A DNA stretch of 64,000 nt, from assembly GCA_049487715.1 (NCBI GenBank), contig CP150566.1, positions 186,001 through 250,000 on the forward strand. The letters are read 5' to 3'. Position numbers and translations under genes: made by a program. Positions 55,406 to 64,000 of the stretch are shown here, one piece after another; position 1 is the first letter of the stretch; every line of letters starts with the position of its first letter. The notes under the pieces were generated by a model, which did not search any database, was not told the origin of the DNA, and worked only from the letters and a program-made list of their open reading frames with translations. Origin of the DNA: Pycnococcus provasolii (lineage: Eukaryota > Chlorophyta > Pseudoscourfieldiophyceae > Pseudoscourfieldiales).

Positions 55406-56427
55406 GGCGACCAACAACACCGGCGCCACTGAGGGGCGGGCAGTGAGAGGCGAGAGAGGCGAGGGCCGAGTTAAGGGCGAGTTCAGGCGACGAGAGGGGA
55501 AGGGGACGGGAAGGGCCGGGCGGAGGGAAGGACGCGGCTTTCCAGACACACAAAGAGGCAAGCACTCCTGGAGGGGGGGAGCAACAACGACGACGACAAC
55601 GACAGCGACAACAGGGACAACGACAACAGGGACGACGGCAACGCAGCGCAGCGCAGCCAACGCTCCCCTCCCTTCGGTGCAAGGCAGCAAGGCGCTCCCA
55701 CAGTCCCACTGAGGAGAGAGAGTTCCTTCTCTCGCTCCACCTGAGGGCCTCGCCTCGCCTTCGACTCCACTATTGTCTGTATGTACACCTCCCCTCGCCC
55801 TTTATCGGTTCAGTAGTGGTGACCTTACACGCTCAACGAAAGCTCAGGCACGGTGCTCTCCCTAACCCTAAAACGTCGTTAGGCCTCCCTCCCATGCTCC
55901 CTCCCATGCAACTTGCCCATGCAACTTGCCTGTGGAGGCTTGTCTGTGCCCTTAACCTTTACAGTACCTGTCCGCCTGGGACTCGTCGAGGTGCCGTTCG
56001 GTGTGGCGTCCAGCCGCCCACGTTACCAAAAACTCAAAAAAGGGAGGAGGTACATAGAGAGATAGAGGTAACAACCAACGGAACCGACCAACCAAATGGT
56101 CTACCGGGCAGCCGGGTAGGGATCCCACAAAGTCTCAAACACGCAACACCAAATAAGAGGATACTTTCTGCCAAACCATGCATGCAGTTAAGCGCGCGCA
56201 CACAGACGTGCCAGAAAGACGTGCCGAGAGTTCGGGCTTTCAGTACACCTCTCCCCCTTGCCACCTGCAAGGCACCCAACCCCGAACTCTGATGCGAACT
56301 TTGAAAGAGGCTCGTTTTCTCGCCGAACCCCCATTCCGGACTCTACGTGCACGCGCCTTTCTGACCTCGACCCTCGTCCCGCGATCGCGATCGCCGAGCA
56401 CCTGCAGCCGCGCTCGCGCCCGCCTTG
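55406..56427. other. Divergent intergenic region, about 1 kb
   Basis: Promoters of the giant gene (-) and the FAS1-GT29 gene (+). Contains a telomere-like CCTAACCCTAAAACG at about 55860, a tandem CATGCAACTTGCC pair near 55905-55931, and CTACCGGGCAGCCGGGTAGGG near 56101-56121. No convincing gene. Confidence 0.5.
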
Positions 56428-58959
56428 ATGGTGCGGCCGCACGACCACAAGGCCGCCGCCGGCGCGCTCAGCGGCGTCTTCGGCCGCGGGAAGGGAAGCA
56501 CGAACCGCGTCTCTGCACTGCTCGCCATCGCGGGCATATACACGCTGCTCAGACTGCTCTTCACACTCTATGCAAGCACGGGAACGCAGCGCATCACCTT
56601 AAGCACCGGAGACGTCCTGCCGACGTTCGCCGCGGATGTCATACGAGGCATGGAAGACGAGCCGTTCACGCTGTTCGCACCGAGCGAGTCGGCTATGCGT
56701 GGCGTGACGGCGGCGATAGACCGTGCGCGGTCTACGTCGGCCAAAGAGGCGACGAGGCTAAAGCGGCTCGTCGTTCTTAGCCACGTTATTGCCGATCGGC
56801 GCGTTAGCGCAAGCGACGTTCGTAAGGGAAAGACGCTCAGCCTCACAAGCTTGGCTGGCATGCCCGTCAAGATAGCGAAGGCGGCAAACGGCGCACTTAC
56901 TGTGGAGACGGCCACGGCAACCGTCGTCGACGTTGCTCTTGGGCAGGGCGTCGTGCACCTCGTCGACGCCGTCGTGCTGCCCGCAGCACTGAAGGAGAGC
57001 CTCGAGGAGGCGGGAATCGAGCTGGCTGACGATGGCGAAGACGTTGGACCAGGGATCAACAGCGGTGCCGACGAAGATGCGGAAGATGGAGGAGACGATG
57101 CAGACTCTTCGGACAGCGACGAGGCGGAGTCCGCAGATGACGACTCCAACGATGCCACCGAGGACAAGGTGCCCTCAGAATCTGGCGACGAGGATGGATC
57201 TGCACGCGCCAACGTCCCTTCCAGCGGAGGCAATGACATGGTAGCAGATGTCTCGGAGCTCGAACGCAAGCGCCTCGAGGAGGAGCGCGACACGTTGCGC
57301 TACGAGAAAGAAAAGCAGTCGCTCGAGTCTCTTAGCGCGCTGCTCAAGGGCAAGCAGCGCGAGAGGGTGAAGCGCAGACGTGACGAGGACGAAAACGAAG
57401 ACGAGGAAGAAGAAGATCCCAAAGCGGGCGAGGAGGACGACGTCGTCGGTGCCAAGAAGACGTCGCCGAACGCGGGGGAGGACGAGAACGAGCAAGAGGA
57501 CGCGGACGAGGAGGCAGATAATAAGGACCTCGTCAAGGTCAAGGACGGTGTGAGCACCTCCGAACGTAACGCTGCGGCGCAGGAAAAGTGCTTCTTTCAT
57601 GGACAACGTTCCTCCGATGGCAGCAAGTGCACGTGTAGCACGCTGTACTCGGGAAAGTTCTGCAACGAGATTTCGCCCGGTGTGAGGTGGCCGACGCTCA
57701 CCACGCCGTACAAATTTACGTACGTCATAAGTCAGGCGCGCTTGGCGAACGAGGCGAAAGCCCTTAGCTTAGGCAATGCGCAGGTGAGTCTGAAGATGGA
57801 AACGCCTGCTGAGATTGTGTACCTTGTGGAGGAGCTCACTGCGCGAACGTACGGTACATTGTATCAGCATGTTCCGGCGAGCGACCCATTCATCGGCGTG
57901 CTGCACGACACATGCGCGCTCGTGGGAAATTCAGGCAGTCTGATGAAGCACAACTACGGCGACGAAATCGACGAACACAATGTGGTCATGCGCTTCAACC
58001 TCGCACCCACGGTAGGTTACGAGAAGCACGTTGGGACAAAGACCACGCTTCGCGTAAGTGAAATGGAGTACTTTCCGTACCGCGAGTCATCCGAAACGAT
58101 TCTAGCGCTCATCGCGTCAGAGAAGCTGCTCGAAACATTCATGGAGTACCGCACGATGGCTCCACTCACGGACAAGTCGTACGTTTTATCGCCCGAATTC
58201 ATCGAGTACGTTTCGAAGTCGTTAGGGCGTGGCTCCATCCCCTCCGTGGGCACGATGGGGCTATTTTTCATGCTGCATACATGCCGCAAGGTTGACGTCT
58301 ACGGCTTCCACATGAGTGAACGGCACGGGGCGCGCTACCATTACTTCAACAAAGACCTCGTCGACAGCATACGCCTCGCGTCGTCGCGAAATTTTGGGTA
58401 CGATCTCTCCGCGGCGCTGAACCGGGGCGGCGTGATCAATCTTGTCGAGCCGTGCTTGCAGGAGTGCCAAGTAAGTCTCGCCAAGTGCGCACAGTGCCAA
58501 GGCGTGAGCGTTCCGCAGCTCTTCCGGCAGCAGGAATTTTCGCCGGAACAAGAGAGTCTCGCTGCGGAGCACATGGCACGGTGGCATGAGCAGCAGGATT
58601 GGCGTACACGCCTTCGACCTCAGGCGCAATTACAACTTGTTCCTGACAATGCAAATGCTAGGTCGAGTCGCATGAGTCGACGTGAGCGGGCGCGGCAACG
58701 TCAAATACCAAAGTCCGTGACGGACGAAGGCTTGCTTACGTTGGGATGGCAGTATCTCATTTCCACTGGCCGTGTGGAGGAGTTGACGACGGATGGCTTG
58801 GCTAAGTACTTCGAGTACCACAACCTGCCACTGCCTGAAACGAAACTCGAGCGCATCGTAGAGCTCTACAAGCACTTCTCGCAAGAAAGTCGCAAGGGTC
58901 AAATCGGAGGTGAGGAAGAAGGAGGAGGCGACGAGCGTCGCCGCCGTCGTTTCACGTGA
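56428..58959 (+). CDS. FAS1-EGF-GT29 fusion: sialyltransferase-like glycosyltransferase with fasciclin domain
   Basis: 843 residues from the ATG at 56428 (MVRPHDHKAAAG). Anchor at about 31-50 (VSALLAIAGIYTLLRLLFTL). Residues about 58-195 are a FAS1 domain: FTLFAPSESAMRGV, VVLSHVIADRRVSASDV, then GVVHLVDAVVLP, the usual H1/H2-type end. A long acidic, helical stretch (about 200-380) follows. An EGF-like module at 388-412 (CFFHGQRSSDGSKCTCSTLY, then GKFC) precedes the GT29 domain: motif L near 496-540 (CALVGNSGSLMKHNYGDEID), motif S near 602-626 (SVGTMGLFFMLHTCRKVDVY), and HYFNKD as motif III. The last 130 residues form a helical module (DEGLLTLGWQYLISTG) of unknown type. FAS1 usually mediates adhesion (family knowledge), so a wall- or surface-tethered enzyme is a possibility. 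Confidence 0.87.
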   Translation: MVRPHDHKAAAGALSGVFGRGKGSTNRVSALLAIAGIYTLLRLLFTLYASTGTQRITLSTGDVLPTFAADVIRGMEDEPFTLFAPSESAMRGVTAAIDRARSTSAKEATRLKRLVVLSHVIADRRVSASDVRKGKTLSLTSLAGMPVKIAKAANGALTVETATATVVDVALGQGVVHLVDAVVLPAALKESLEEAGIELADDGEDVGPGINSGADEDAEDGGDDADSSDSDEAESADDDSNDATEDKVPSESGDEDGSARANVPSSGGNDMVADVSELERKRLEEERDTLRYEKEKQSLESLSALLKGKQRERVKRRRDEDENEDEEEEDPKAGEEDDVVGAKKTSPNAGEDENEQEDADEEADNKDLVKVKDGVSTSERNAAAQEKCFFHGQRSSDGSKCTCSTLYSGKFCNEISPGVRWPTLTTPYKFTYVISQARLANEAKALSLGNAQVSLKMETPAEIVYLVEELTARTYGTLYQHVPASDPFIGVLHDTCALVGNSGSLMKHNYGDEIDEHNVVMRFNLAPTVGYEKHVGTKTTLRVSEMEYFPYRESSETILALIASEKLLETFMEYRTMAPLTDKSYVLSPEFIEYVSKSLGRGSIPSVGTMGLFFMLHTCRKVDVYGFHMSERHGARYHYFNKDLVDSIRLASSRNFGYDLSAALNRGGVINLVEPCLQECQVSLAKCAQCQGVSVPQLFRQQEFSPEQESLAAEHMARWHEQQDWRTRLRPQAQLQLVPDNANARSSRMSRRERARQRQIPKSVTDEGLLTLGWQYLISTGRVEELTTDGLAKYFEYHNLPLPETKLERIVELYKHFSQESRKGQIGGEEEGGGDERRRRRFT

Positions 58960-59152
58960 TGAAAAATAAAACTGTAACAGTATTACCGCAAAAAATGACA
59001 CAACAAAAAAGAACAAGAGGGGGCTCGAACGTCTATGCGCCCGGCAAATTGCCAAACGAAGGCATCATTTTAAGTAAGCTAACTCTCCCGGTCAGTCGGT
59101 GACAGGTTGTTTCAACCCCTCTGTTTCTTTGGTTCCAAAACACAAATAACAG

Positions 59153-59166
59153 CCCTAACCCTAATG
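59153..59166. repeat. Short telomere-like repeat
   Basis: CCCTAACCCTAATG in the convergent spacer (58960-59229) between the FAS1-GT29 gene and the UIM gene. The C-rich strand is on plus. The rest of this 270-base spacer shows no gene. Confidence 0.6.
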
Positions 59167-59229
59167 TAAAATCGTTTCGTTTCCTGGTTGGTTTACATGT
59201 GTATGTATGTATAGACTACGTACTGTATG

Positions 59230-60984
59230 TCACGACGACGGCGTCTCCGTCGCAGCACCAAGCGCAGCCATGCGGCGCTCGGCAGCCTCAGCCATCTGCC
59301 GTCTGCGCTCGTTCGATGGCACGGCGTTGCGCCGCTCGTCCGCCGCCTTCTCTTCCGCAATTCGATGCACCTCCTCCTTCTCGCGCCGCCTCGACGCCTC
59401 AGCCGCCTCCTCCTCGACCCGTCTCGCCTCCTCCTCGCGCCGCCTAGCCTCCTCAGCCTTCTGCGCCTTTTCGCGGTCGCGCGCAAGGCTTTCCTCGTAT
59501 TCTCGGTCGATTCTTTCCCTCTCCATGGCTGCGGCCGCGGCGGCCACCTCTGCGGCTGCACGCGCGGCTGCCATCTCCTCCGCCTCTTGCAGGTCGAATT
59601 GCTCGCGGCTCTCCGCGAGCGCAGCCGCGAGCTGCGCATCCGCCGCGTTTGTCGCCTCCGCCCGGCTCGCGGCTAAGATCTCTTCAGCGGAACGATCGAG
59701 CAACGCCGACTGTGCCGCGAAATTCGCACGACTCTCCGCGAGCGCAGCCGCGAGCTGCGCATCCGCCGCATTTGTCGCATCCGCCTGGCTCGTGGCTAAG
59801 ATCTCTTCAGCGGAACGGTCCAGCGCTGCCGATTGCTCCGCAAAGTTTGTACGGCTCTCCGCGAGCGCAGCCTCGAGTGACGCATCTTCGACGCTCCCTG
59901 TTGGGCCTGAAGCGGCGGCCCTTCGTCGACTCGCTTCGATGGCCTCTACCGCACTCGTCACGGGAGTCATCGGTGTGAAGCCAGCATCTTGCATCGAAGC
60001 GGCGATCGCGGCACTGAGCATCGCGTCCTCGCCTTCGGGTGAAGCAGCCCTTCGTCGACTCGCTTCGATGGCCTCTACCGCACTCGTCACGGGAGTCATC
60101 GGTGTGAAGCCAGCATCTTGCATCGAAGCGGCGATCGCGGCACTGAGCATCGCGTCCTCGCCATCCTGACCAACTGCTCCAGCCGCCATAAGATCCGCCG
60201 CTAGAAGGCTGTCGGAAACGGCGCGCCAGTCTTCCCATGCGTCACCGGATGCACGAGGAACAGGTGCCCTTCCTTCGTTGCCAGATTCCACGGCTCGCTC
60301 ACGAGAAGGACGAGGGAGGTTGGAGGCCGTGGCGGCTTCCGTAGCAGCGCGTTCGCGCTCGATCAGCGCGATGCGTTCCGCCGCCGCGTGACCTGCCGTA
60401 GCCTGCACACTCGCTCTTCTCGTAGTCGTCGCTGTTCTCGGTGCGCCAGTTGTAGTCAGTCGTGCCGTACGCGTTGCTGGTGTTGCTGCTGTTGTTGACG
60501 CCGGCGGTCTCGTCCTTGTAGACGAAGACCGATTCGACGTTGCATTTACCCTCTCCGCGATTTGCGACGACAACCTTGCAGCAGCAGACGTCGTCGTCGT
60601 CGCCGCCGCCGTGGCTCGTCCTGCCGTTGCTGCCGTCGTTGCGTTGTTTCGCCTGAGAGCGTTGGCTGAGGATGTTGTTGCCGTCACATTTCTGCTTGCA
60701 CTAATTCCAGGACGACCAGCAGCAGCAGCAGCAGCACGTGGCCCGGCCGCCGACGGCCTCGTTGCCAAGGCGGAAGTTCGCGTGGTGGACGAAGAGGGGG
60801 TGGTAGAGGCAGGCGCGCGCGACGCAGGTCTGCCAAGCCTCCTCACTGCTGCCGGTGCCGCCGCAGCTGGCCTCGGTGGCTGGGCAGCTGAGTTCAAGTT
60901 GGCGGTGAGTCGACTTGAAGCCGCCACTGAAGTCGGCACTGCTGTCACGTCCACCCTGTGCGCGTGCGCGTTGCGGCCGGACAT
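59230..60984 (-). CDS. Ubiquitin-binding protein with five UIM-like motifs
   Basis: 584-residue frame. The first 250 residues are a low-complexity Ala/Thr/Arg/Ser region. Then come five ubiquitin-interacting-motif-like helices: two copies of EDAMLSAAIAASMQDAG (about residues 274 and 317), EDASLEAALAESR (about 365) and two ADAQLAAALAESR (about 403 and 445). All fit the UIM pattern of acids, Ala, and a late Ser. The C-terminal 140 residues are a charged coiled coil (EEARRREEEARRVEEEAAEA). UIMs bind ubiquitin chains (family knowledge), so a role in endocytic sorting or proteasome delivery is plausible. No catalytic domain seen. The first two UIMs sit in an almost identical 129-base tandem duplication. 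Confidence 0.75.
   Translation of the reverse strand: MSGRNAHAHRVDVTAVPTSVAASSRLTANLNSAAQPPRPAAAAPAAVRRLGRPASRAPASTTPSSSTTRTSALATRPSAAGPRAAAAAAGRPGISASRNVTATTSSANALRRNNATTAATAGRATAAATTTTSAAARLSSQIAERVNATSNRSSSTRTRPPASTTAATPATRTARLTTTGAPRTATTTRRASVQATAGHAAAERIALIERERAATEAATASNLPRPSRERAVESGNEGRAPVPRASGDAWEDWRAVSDSLLAADLMAAGAVGQDGEDAMLSAAIAASMQDAGFTPMTPVTSAVEAIEASRRRAASPEGEDAMLSAAIAASMQDAGFTPMTPVTSAVEAIEASRRRAAASGPTGSVEDASLEAALAESRTNFAEQSAALDRSAEEILATSQADATNAADAQLAAALAESRANFAAQSALLDRSAEEILAASRAEATNAADAQLAAALAESREQFDLQEAEEMAAARAAAEVAAAAAAMERERIDREYEESLARDREKAQKAEEARRREEEARRVEEEAAEASRRREKEEVHRIAEEKAADERRNAVPSNERRRQMAEAAERRMAALGAATETPSS
59656..60163 (-). repeat. Coding tandem repeats of UIM units (129-bp and about 114-bp periods)
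   Basis: Bases 59918-60034 and 60047-60163 are essentially identical copies spaced 129 bases apart (43 codons). Adjacent units at about 59656-59890 repeat with a period near 114 bases and more divergence. The near-identity of the first pair implies a recent duplication or gene conversion. Confidence 0.85.
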
Positions 60985-61229
60985 GTTGTACGAGGCTGTT
61001 GCCTGCTGATCGACGTGGTCAACGCCCGGGAAGGGAAGGGGGGCGAAGAACTCCTTCTTTTCTTTCGGCCTTCTTTCGCTGAGAGTTCGAAGAAGTTCGG
61101 GTTTGGCATGTTTTTTGTTTTTTATTGATGGAATTCGGGGTTTAGCGAAGTGGTTCCATTAACCTTAGTGGTCCTCTGCGTCGCAGTTTGGGTGTTTGGG
61201 TTGGTTCTTTCGCAGTTTGGGCTCTTGCC

Positions 61230-61859
61230 ATGGCCAGTTTCCCACATACCCTTACTCTTCATAACAAGAGAATATTGTTCGCATACGGTAAAGTGCAGAG
61301 GATGACAATCAAGGCTTGCGTGCAGAAGGTTGGCGTTTCTCACGCCAGTCGGCGTCACGCGTTGGCCTTAATCGGTGCGTCAGGCGCACTCACGGCGACG
61401 CCAGCTACACGCGCGGATGACTCGACGAACTACGGCGAAGGCGTGCGCGGCGTCGACTTGCTCGTTGGCGCGGACAGTGTCAAGGCGGTCGAGGAAGGAG
61501 ATACCGTGAAAGTCCGATTGAAAGGCCGACTGATGGCGAAAAACGGATGGATATTCCTTGACGATGGCTTGGCTGATAACGACAGGGTGTTCACCGTCGG
61601 ACGTGATGGAAAGGACGTGATTCGAGGCTTGGAAGTTGCGCTGTTGGGAATGAGAGCAGGCGGTGTACGTCGTGTCATCTTGCCTCCGCCTGTGTCGTAC
61701 ACGCAACCTGGTCAAGAGCCACAGCCGTCTGATGGCGCATTCAAGCGACGCCTTGAGAGCACTATCTTCAACCCGACGCGTTTGGCGAACGGCGAGGGCG
61801 ACACGCTCGCGACGACGTTGTTCGACGTCGAGCTCGTGCGTATCTTGACGACGCCTTGA
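61230..61859 (+). CDS. FKBP-type peptidyl-prolyl isomerase, thylakoid lumen (Tat-targeted)
   Basis: FKBPs catalyse proline cis-trans isomerisation and act as chaperones. The N-terminus contains ASRRHALALIGASGALTATP and then an ATRA cleavage site: a twin-arginine, a hydrophobic core and an A-x-A end, the pattern of thylakoid-lumen proteins using the Tat pathway. Upstream Met choices are 61230 and 61302; both give a short stromal transit part. The mature FKBP domain is recognisable by EEGDTVKVRLKGRL, then FTVGRDGKDVIRGLEVALLG, MRAGGVRRVILPPPVSY and FDVELVRI. Several drug-binding aromatics of FKBP12 are not evident, as is common in lumenal FKBPs, so isomerase activity may be weak. About 209 residues. 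Confidence 0.83.
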   Translation: MASFPHTLTLHNKRILFAYGKVQRMTIKACVQKVGVSHASRRHALALIGASGALTATPATRADDSTNYGEGVRGVDLLVGADSVKAVEEGDTVKVRLKGRLMAKNGWIFLDDGLADNDRVFTVGRDGKDVIRGLEVALLGMRAGGVRRVILPPPVSYTQPGQEPQPSDGAFKRRLESTIFNPTRLANGEGDTLATTLFDVELVRILTTP

Positions 61860-62042
61860 GCCACATGTGACGCGCTGTAAACCACCTCCACTGTACAGTT
61901 TTACCTTAGACTAACCCCTAACTCAAGAAGAACTAAAATTCCAAACCCCTCTTCATGGGGAGCCCAAACCGGTATCCCATGGGCCCTTTTGGAACTGAAC
62001 GCCGCCGCAGACGGCATTTCCCACACATACGCACGGGCAGCC

Positions 62043-62924
62043 ATGGACATAGAGAAGTTGAAGCGCATGGCCTCGGCCGTGCGAACAGGAGGACGAGGAA
62101 GCGTGCGGCGTAAGAAGAAGGCGGTCCACAAGACCACATCCACCGACGTAAGTTTTAAACACTAGCGCGCGAACGCGAGCGGCGCACACGGAGCGGGGAG
62201 AATAGCAAGGGGGGGGGCGGGGCCGGGGACCTTTCTCGGCAGGGTGATGGGGCGACGTGTCTCGTGGACGTGCTCGTTTGTCGGCGCTCGTTTGCGCTGC
62301 GCAAACCTCCTTTGCACGTGCACAACATGCGCGTGCGAGCGGGAAGATGGCTCGTCTGACGACAAAAACGCATGATATCTTGTCATTGGCAAAGACTGTG
62401 TTTTTGTGCTTTGACTTGTTGGGGGTACCACGAGTGCGCGCGACGACGAAAGGTGGAGAAGCGGCGGGTGTGAGAGCGATAGGGAAACGCCACATTATCG
62501 CACAAGAATCAATATTCTCACGCCAATTACCTCATCTTTTATACACCCACGCAATCCCAAACCTCAGGATAAGCGCCTACAGAACACACTGAAACGTCTT
62601 GGCGTGAATACGATCCCCGGCATCGAGGAGGTGAACATCTTCAAGGACGAGACGGTGATCCACTTCACCAACCCAAAAGTGCAGGCGTCCATCGCTGCCA
62701 ACACCTATGTCGTCTCTGGACCGTCGCAAACAAAGAAGCTGCAGGACCTTCTCCCTGGCATCATCTCACAGCTCGGAACGGACAACCTCGCGAACCTCAA
62801 GAAGATTGCGCAGGAGTACGGCAACAGCGCTGCTGCTGCCTCCGGAGCCGACGCCGCTGACGACGACGACGACGACGACGTGCCCGAGCTTGTCGAAAAC
62901 TTCGAAACAGCGGCCAACGCTTAA
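62043..62924 (+). CDS. BTF3: Nascent polypeptide-associated complex subunit beta (BTF3) (1 intron)
   Basis: NAC binds nascent chains at the ribosome exit as an alpha/beta dimer. Exons 62043-62147 and 62568-62924 join in phase 0 across a 420-base intron (GTAAGT...CTCAG), the longest intron in the window, giving 153 residues. Exon 1 encodes MDIEKLKRMASAVRTGGRG and the ribosome-binding RRKKK motif (SVRRKKKAVHKT). Exon 2 continues DKRLQNTLKRLGVNTIPGIE, then the NAC domain (VIHFTNPKVQASIAANTYVV) and the C-terminal DDVPELVENFE. A GAC repeat encodes an Asp run. The junction falls exactly where other BTF3 proteins read T-DDK-LQ, which strongly supports the splice model. Confidence 0.94.
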
Positions 62925-63077
62925 GTGACCAAATAACAGCCGTGTAACAGTCAAGGGGTAAGCGCCTTTTCTTTTGAGTACGATGATGGAATTTCCTATT
63001 GATTTTTACAAAGCGGTGTGTTAAATGCGACGACGACGACGACGACATAACAATGAGACGACGTGCTGGTAGAACTC

Positions 63078-64000
63078 TTACGTCCACAGCTTCTTCAGAC
63101 TCTCGTTCTTCTCGTCCGTCTTTGCGAGAACCTTCGCCACCGCCATCTCAAAGTCCTCCTGCGTGACGTGCACGCGCCTCTCGCGCAGCGCGTACATGCC
63201 AGCCTCCGTGCAAACAGCCTTAAGCTCTGCGCCAGATGCTTCCGACATTTTCTGCGCCACAACCTCAAGCTTGATATTACGCGTAAGGTTCATCTTGCGG
63301 CTGTGAATCTTCAAAATGGAAACGCGATTCACCTCGCTCGGCTTGGGGAATTCAATCTTACGGTCGATGCGACCAGGTCGCAGCAGAGCCGAGTCGAGAA
63401 TGTCGAGGCGGTTCGTCGCCATGATCACCTTGATCTTTGAGCTCGTCTCGAAGCCGTCCAGCTGGTTGAGCAGCTCGAGCATAGTGCGCTGCACCTCGCT
63501 GTCTCCGCCTCCGCCGCCCTCCATGCGTGCACTACCGATGCTGTCAATCTCGTCCATGAAGATGATAGACGGCTGATGCTCGCGCGCCATGATGAACAGC
63601 TCACGGACCATGCGGCTTCCCTCTCCGATGTACTTTTGCACGAGCTCCGAACCGCTGACGCGGATGAACGTGCAGTCGGTGTGGTGTGCCACCGCTCGCG
63701 CGAGAAGCGTCTTTCCCGTTCCTGGCGGTCCGTACAGGATGACTCCCTTCGGCTGCGCGATGCCGAGCGATTCGAACAGCTCTGGGTGCTTAATGGGAAG
63801 CTCGACCACCTCCTTGATCTCCTTAATCTGCTGGTCAAGTCCGCCGACCATGTCGTACGTGCTGTCGGGAACTTTCTCCACCTTCATGAGGCTGACGAGC
63901 GGATCCACCTTGGACGGAAGCAGCAGGTGCAGCGCGTAGCTGTCGTTGCGCAGCGCGACGCGTGCCGCGGGAATCACCTTGGCGACGTCAATATCCTTGT
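63078..64000 (-). CDS. RPT6: 26S proteasome regulatory ATPase subunit 8 (Rpt6), 3' part, cut by window edge
   Basis: Rpt6 is one of six AAA+ ATPases that unfold substrates in the 19S base. The frame is open at base 64000, so the N-terminal coiled coil and OB-fold start lie outside; about 306 residues are visible. Features: [20 protein letters not shown] (OB region), [19 protein letters not shown], Walker [20 protein letters not shown], Walker [15 protein letters not shown], the sensor-1 region [11 protein letters not shown], arginine-finger region [15 protein letters not shown], and C-terminal [16 protein letters not shown] ending KKLWT. Sequence around these motifs matches Rpt6 rather than other Rpts. 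It converges with the NAC beta gene; the 153-base spacer holds a (CGA)n repeat. Confidence 0.95.
   Translation of the reverse strand, partial: KDIDVAKVIPAARVALRNDSYALHLLLPSKVDPLVSLMKVEKVPDSTYDMVGGLDQQIKEIKEVVELPIKHPELFESLGIAQPKGVILYGPPGTGKTLLARAVAHHTDCTFIRVSGSELVQKYIGEGSRMVRELFIMAREHQPSIIFMDEIDSIGSARMEGGGGGDSEVQRTMLELLNQLDGFETSSKIKVIMATNRLDILDSALLRPGRIDRKIEFPKPSEVNRVSILKIHSRKMNLTRNIKLEVVAQKMSEASGAELKAVCTEAGMYALRERRVHVTQEDFEMAVAKVLAKTDEKNESLKKLWT

Noticed and set aside
53921-55432. Long plus-strand frame (503 codons) opposite the giant gene, and a similar one at 47660-48712
   Set aside because: Same codon-bias mirror effect; low-complexity Arg/Val sequence, no signal or motif.
59010-59095. 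Minus-strand GTTCGAGCCCCC followed by a T-run, tRNA-like
   Set aside because: The T-arm, D-arm and acceptor stems cannot be paired; only the motif and the T-run are present.
1-64000. CRISPR arrays, insertion sequences, rRNA
   Set aside because: No regularly spaced repeats, transposase motifs or rRNA-like segments were seen; the window is eukaryotic nuclear DNA.

Overview
This window is nuclear DNA from a photosynthetic eukaryote, most likely a small green alga of the prasinophyte type. Four observations point that way. Several proteins carry transit-peptide-like N-termini, including a release factor 2, a second SHMT and a twin-arginine lumenal FKBP. Plant-lineage families are present, such as an At1g01500-like membrane protein, UDP-glucuronate 4-epimerase and a plant-style small SPT subunit. 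Introns are few, short and GT-AG. There are TTAGGG-type repeats. No genus can be fixed from sequence alone. Genes are dense, mostly intron-poor and on both strands, with no operons, rRNA, CRISPR or complete transposon.

Layout. 0-5 kb: the 5' part of a secreted proline-rich protein running off the left edge (-), a plastid FNR-like oxidoreductase (+) and a cytosolic SHMT (-). 5.8-11.6 kb: a GT29 sialyltransferase-like gene with one intron (+), a predicted N-myristoylated protein (+), a secreted unknown (-) and a cysteine-synthase-like pseudoenzyme (+). 11.6-19.2 kb: an SMP/C2 lipid-transfer protein (-), release factor 2 (+), DRG2 preceded by a telomere-like array (+), a small SPT subunit (-), a LYR protein (+) and an RGG-tailed RRM-like gene (-). 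19.9-26 kb: an EDEM3-like GH47 mannosidase (+), a broken MFS fragment (-) and an At1g01500-like protein with one intron (+). 26.5-33.6 kb: a Tudor-Sel1-AlkB fusion (+), a GT92-GT14 double glycosyltransferase (-) and a Myb/SANT-like protein (+). 34-40 kb: organellar SHMT (-), UDP-glucuronate epimerase (+), RPF2 (-) and a plastid GIY-YIG-like protein (+). 40.7-55.4 kb: one uninterrupted frame of about 4,886 codons for a giant secreted LamG/TIG/lectin/PA14/filamin/kelch protein (-). 56.4-64 kb: a FAS1-EGF-GT29 fusion (+), a five-UIM protein (-), a lumenal FKBP (+), NAC beta (+) and proteasome Rpt6 running off the right edge (-).

Theme. Housekeeping genes (proteasome, NAC, DRG2, RPF2, SHMT, RF2) are mixed with an unusually rich cell-surface and glycan set: two GT29 enzymes, a GT92-GT14 fusion, a nucleotide-sugar epimerase, an ER mannosidase, a proline-rich secreted protein and the giant adhesin-like protein. 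The most interesting leads are the fused architectures and a recurring module: a proline-rich linker followed by a GGR..RxL motif. It appears in two different secreted genes, twice as an insertion inside one LamG domain.
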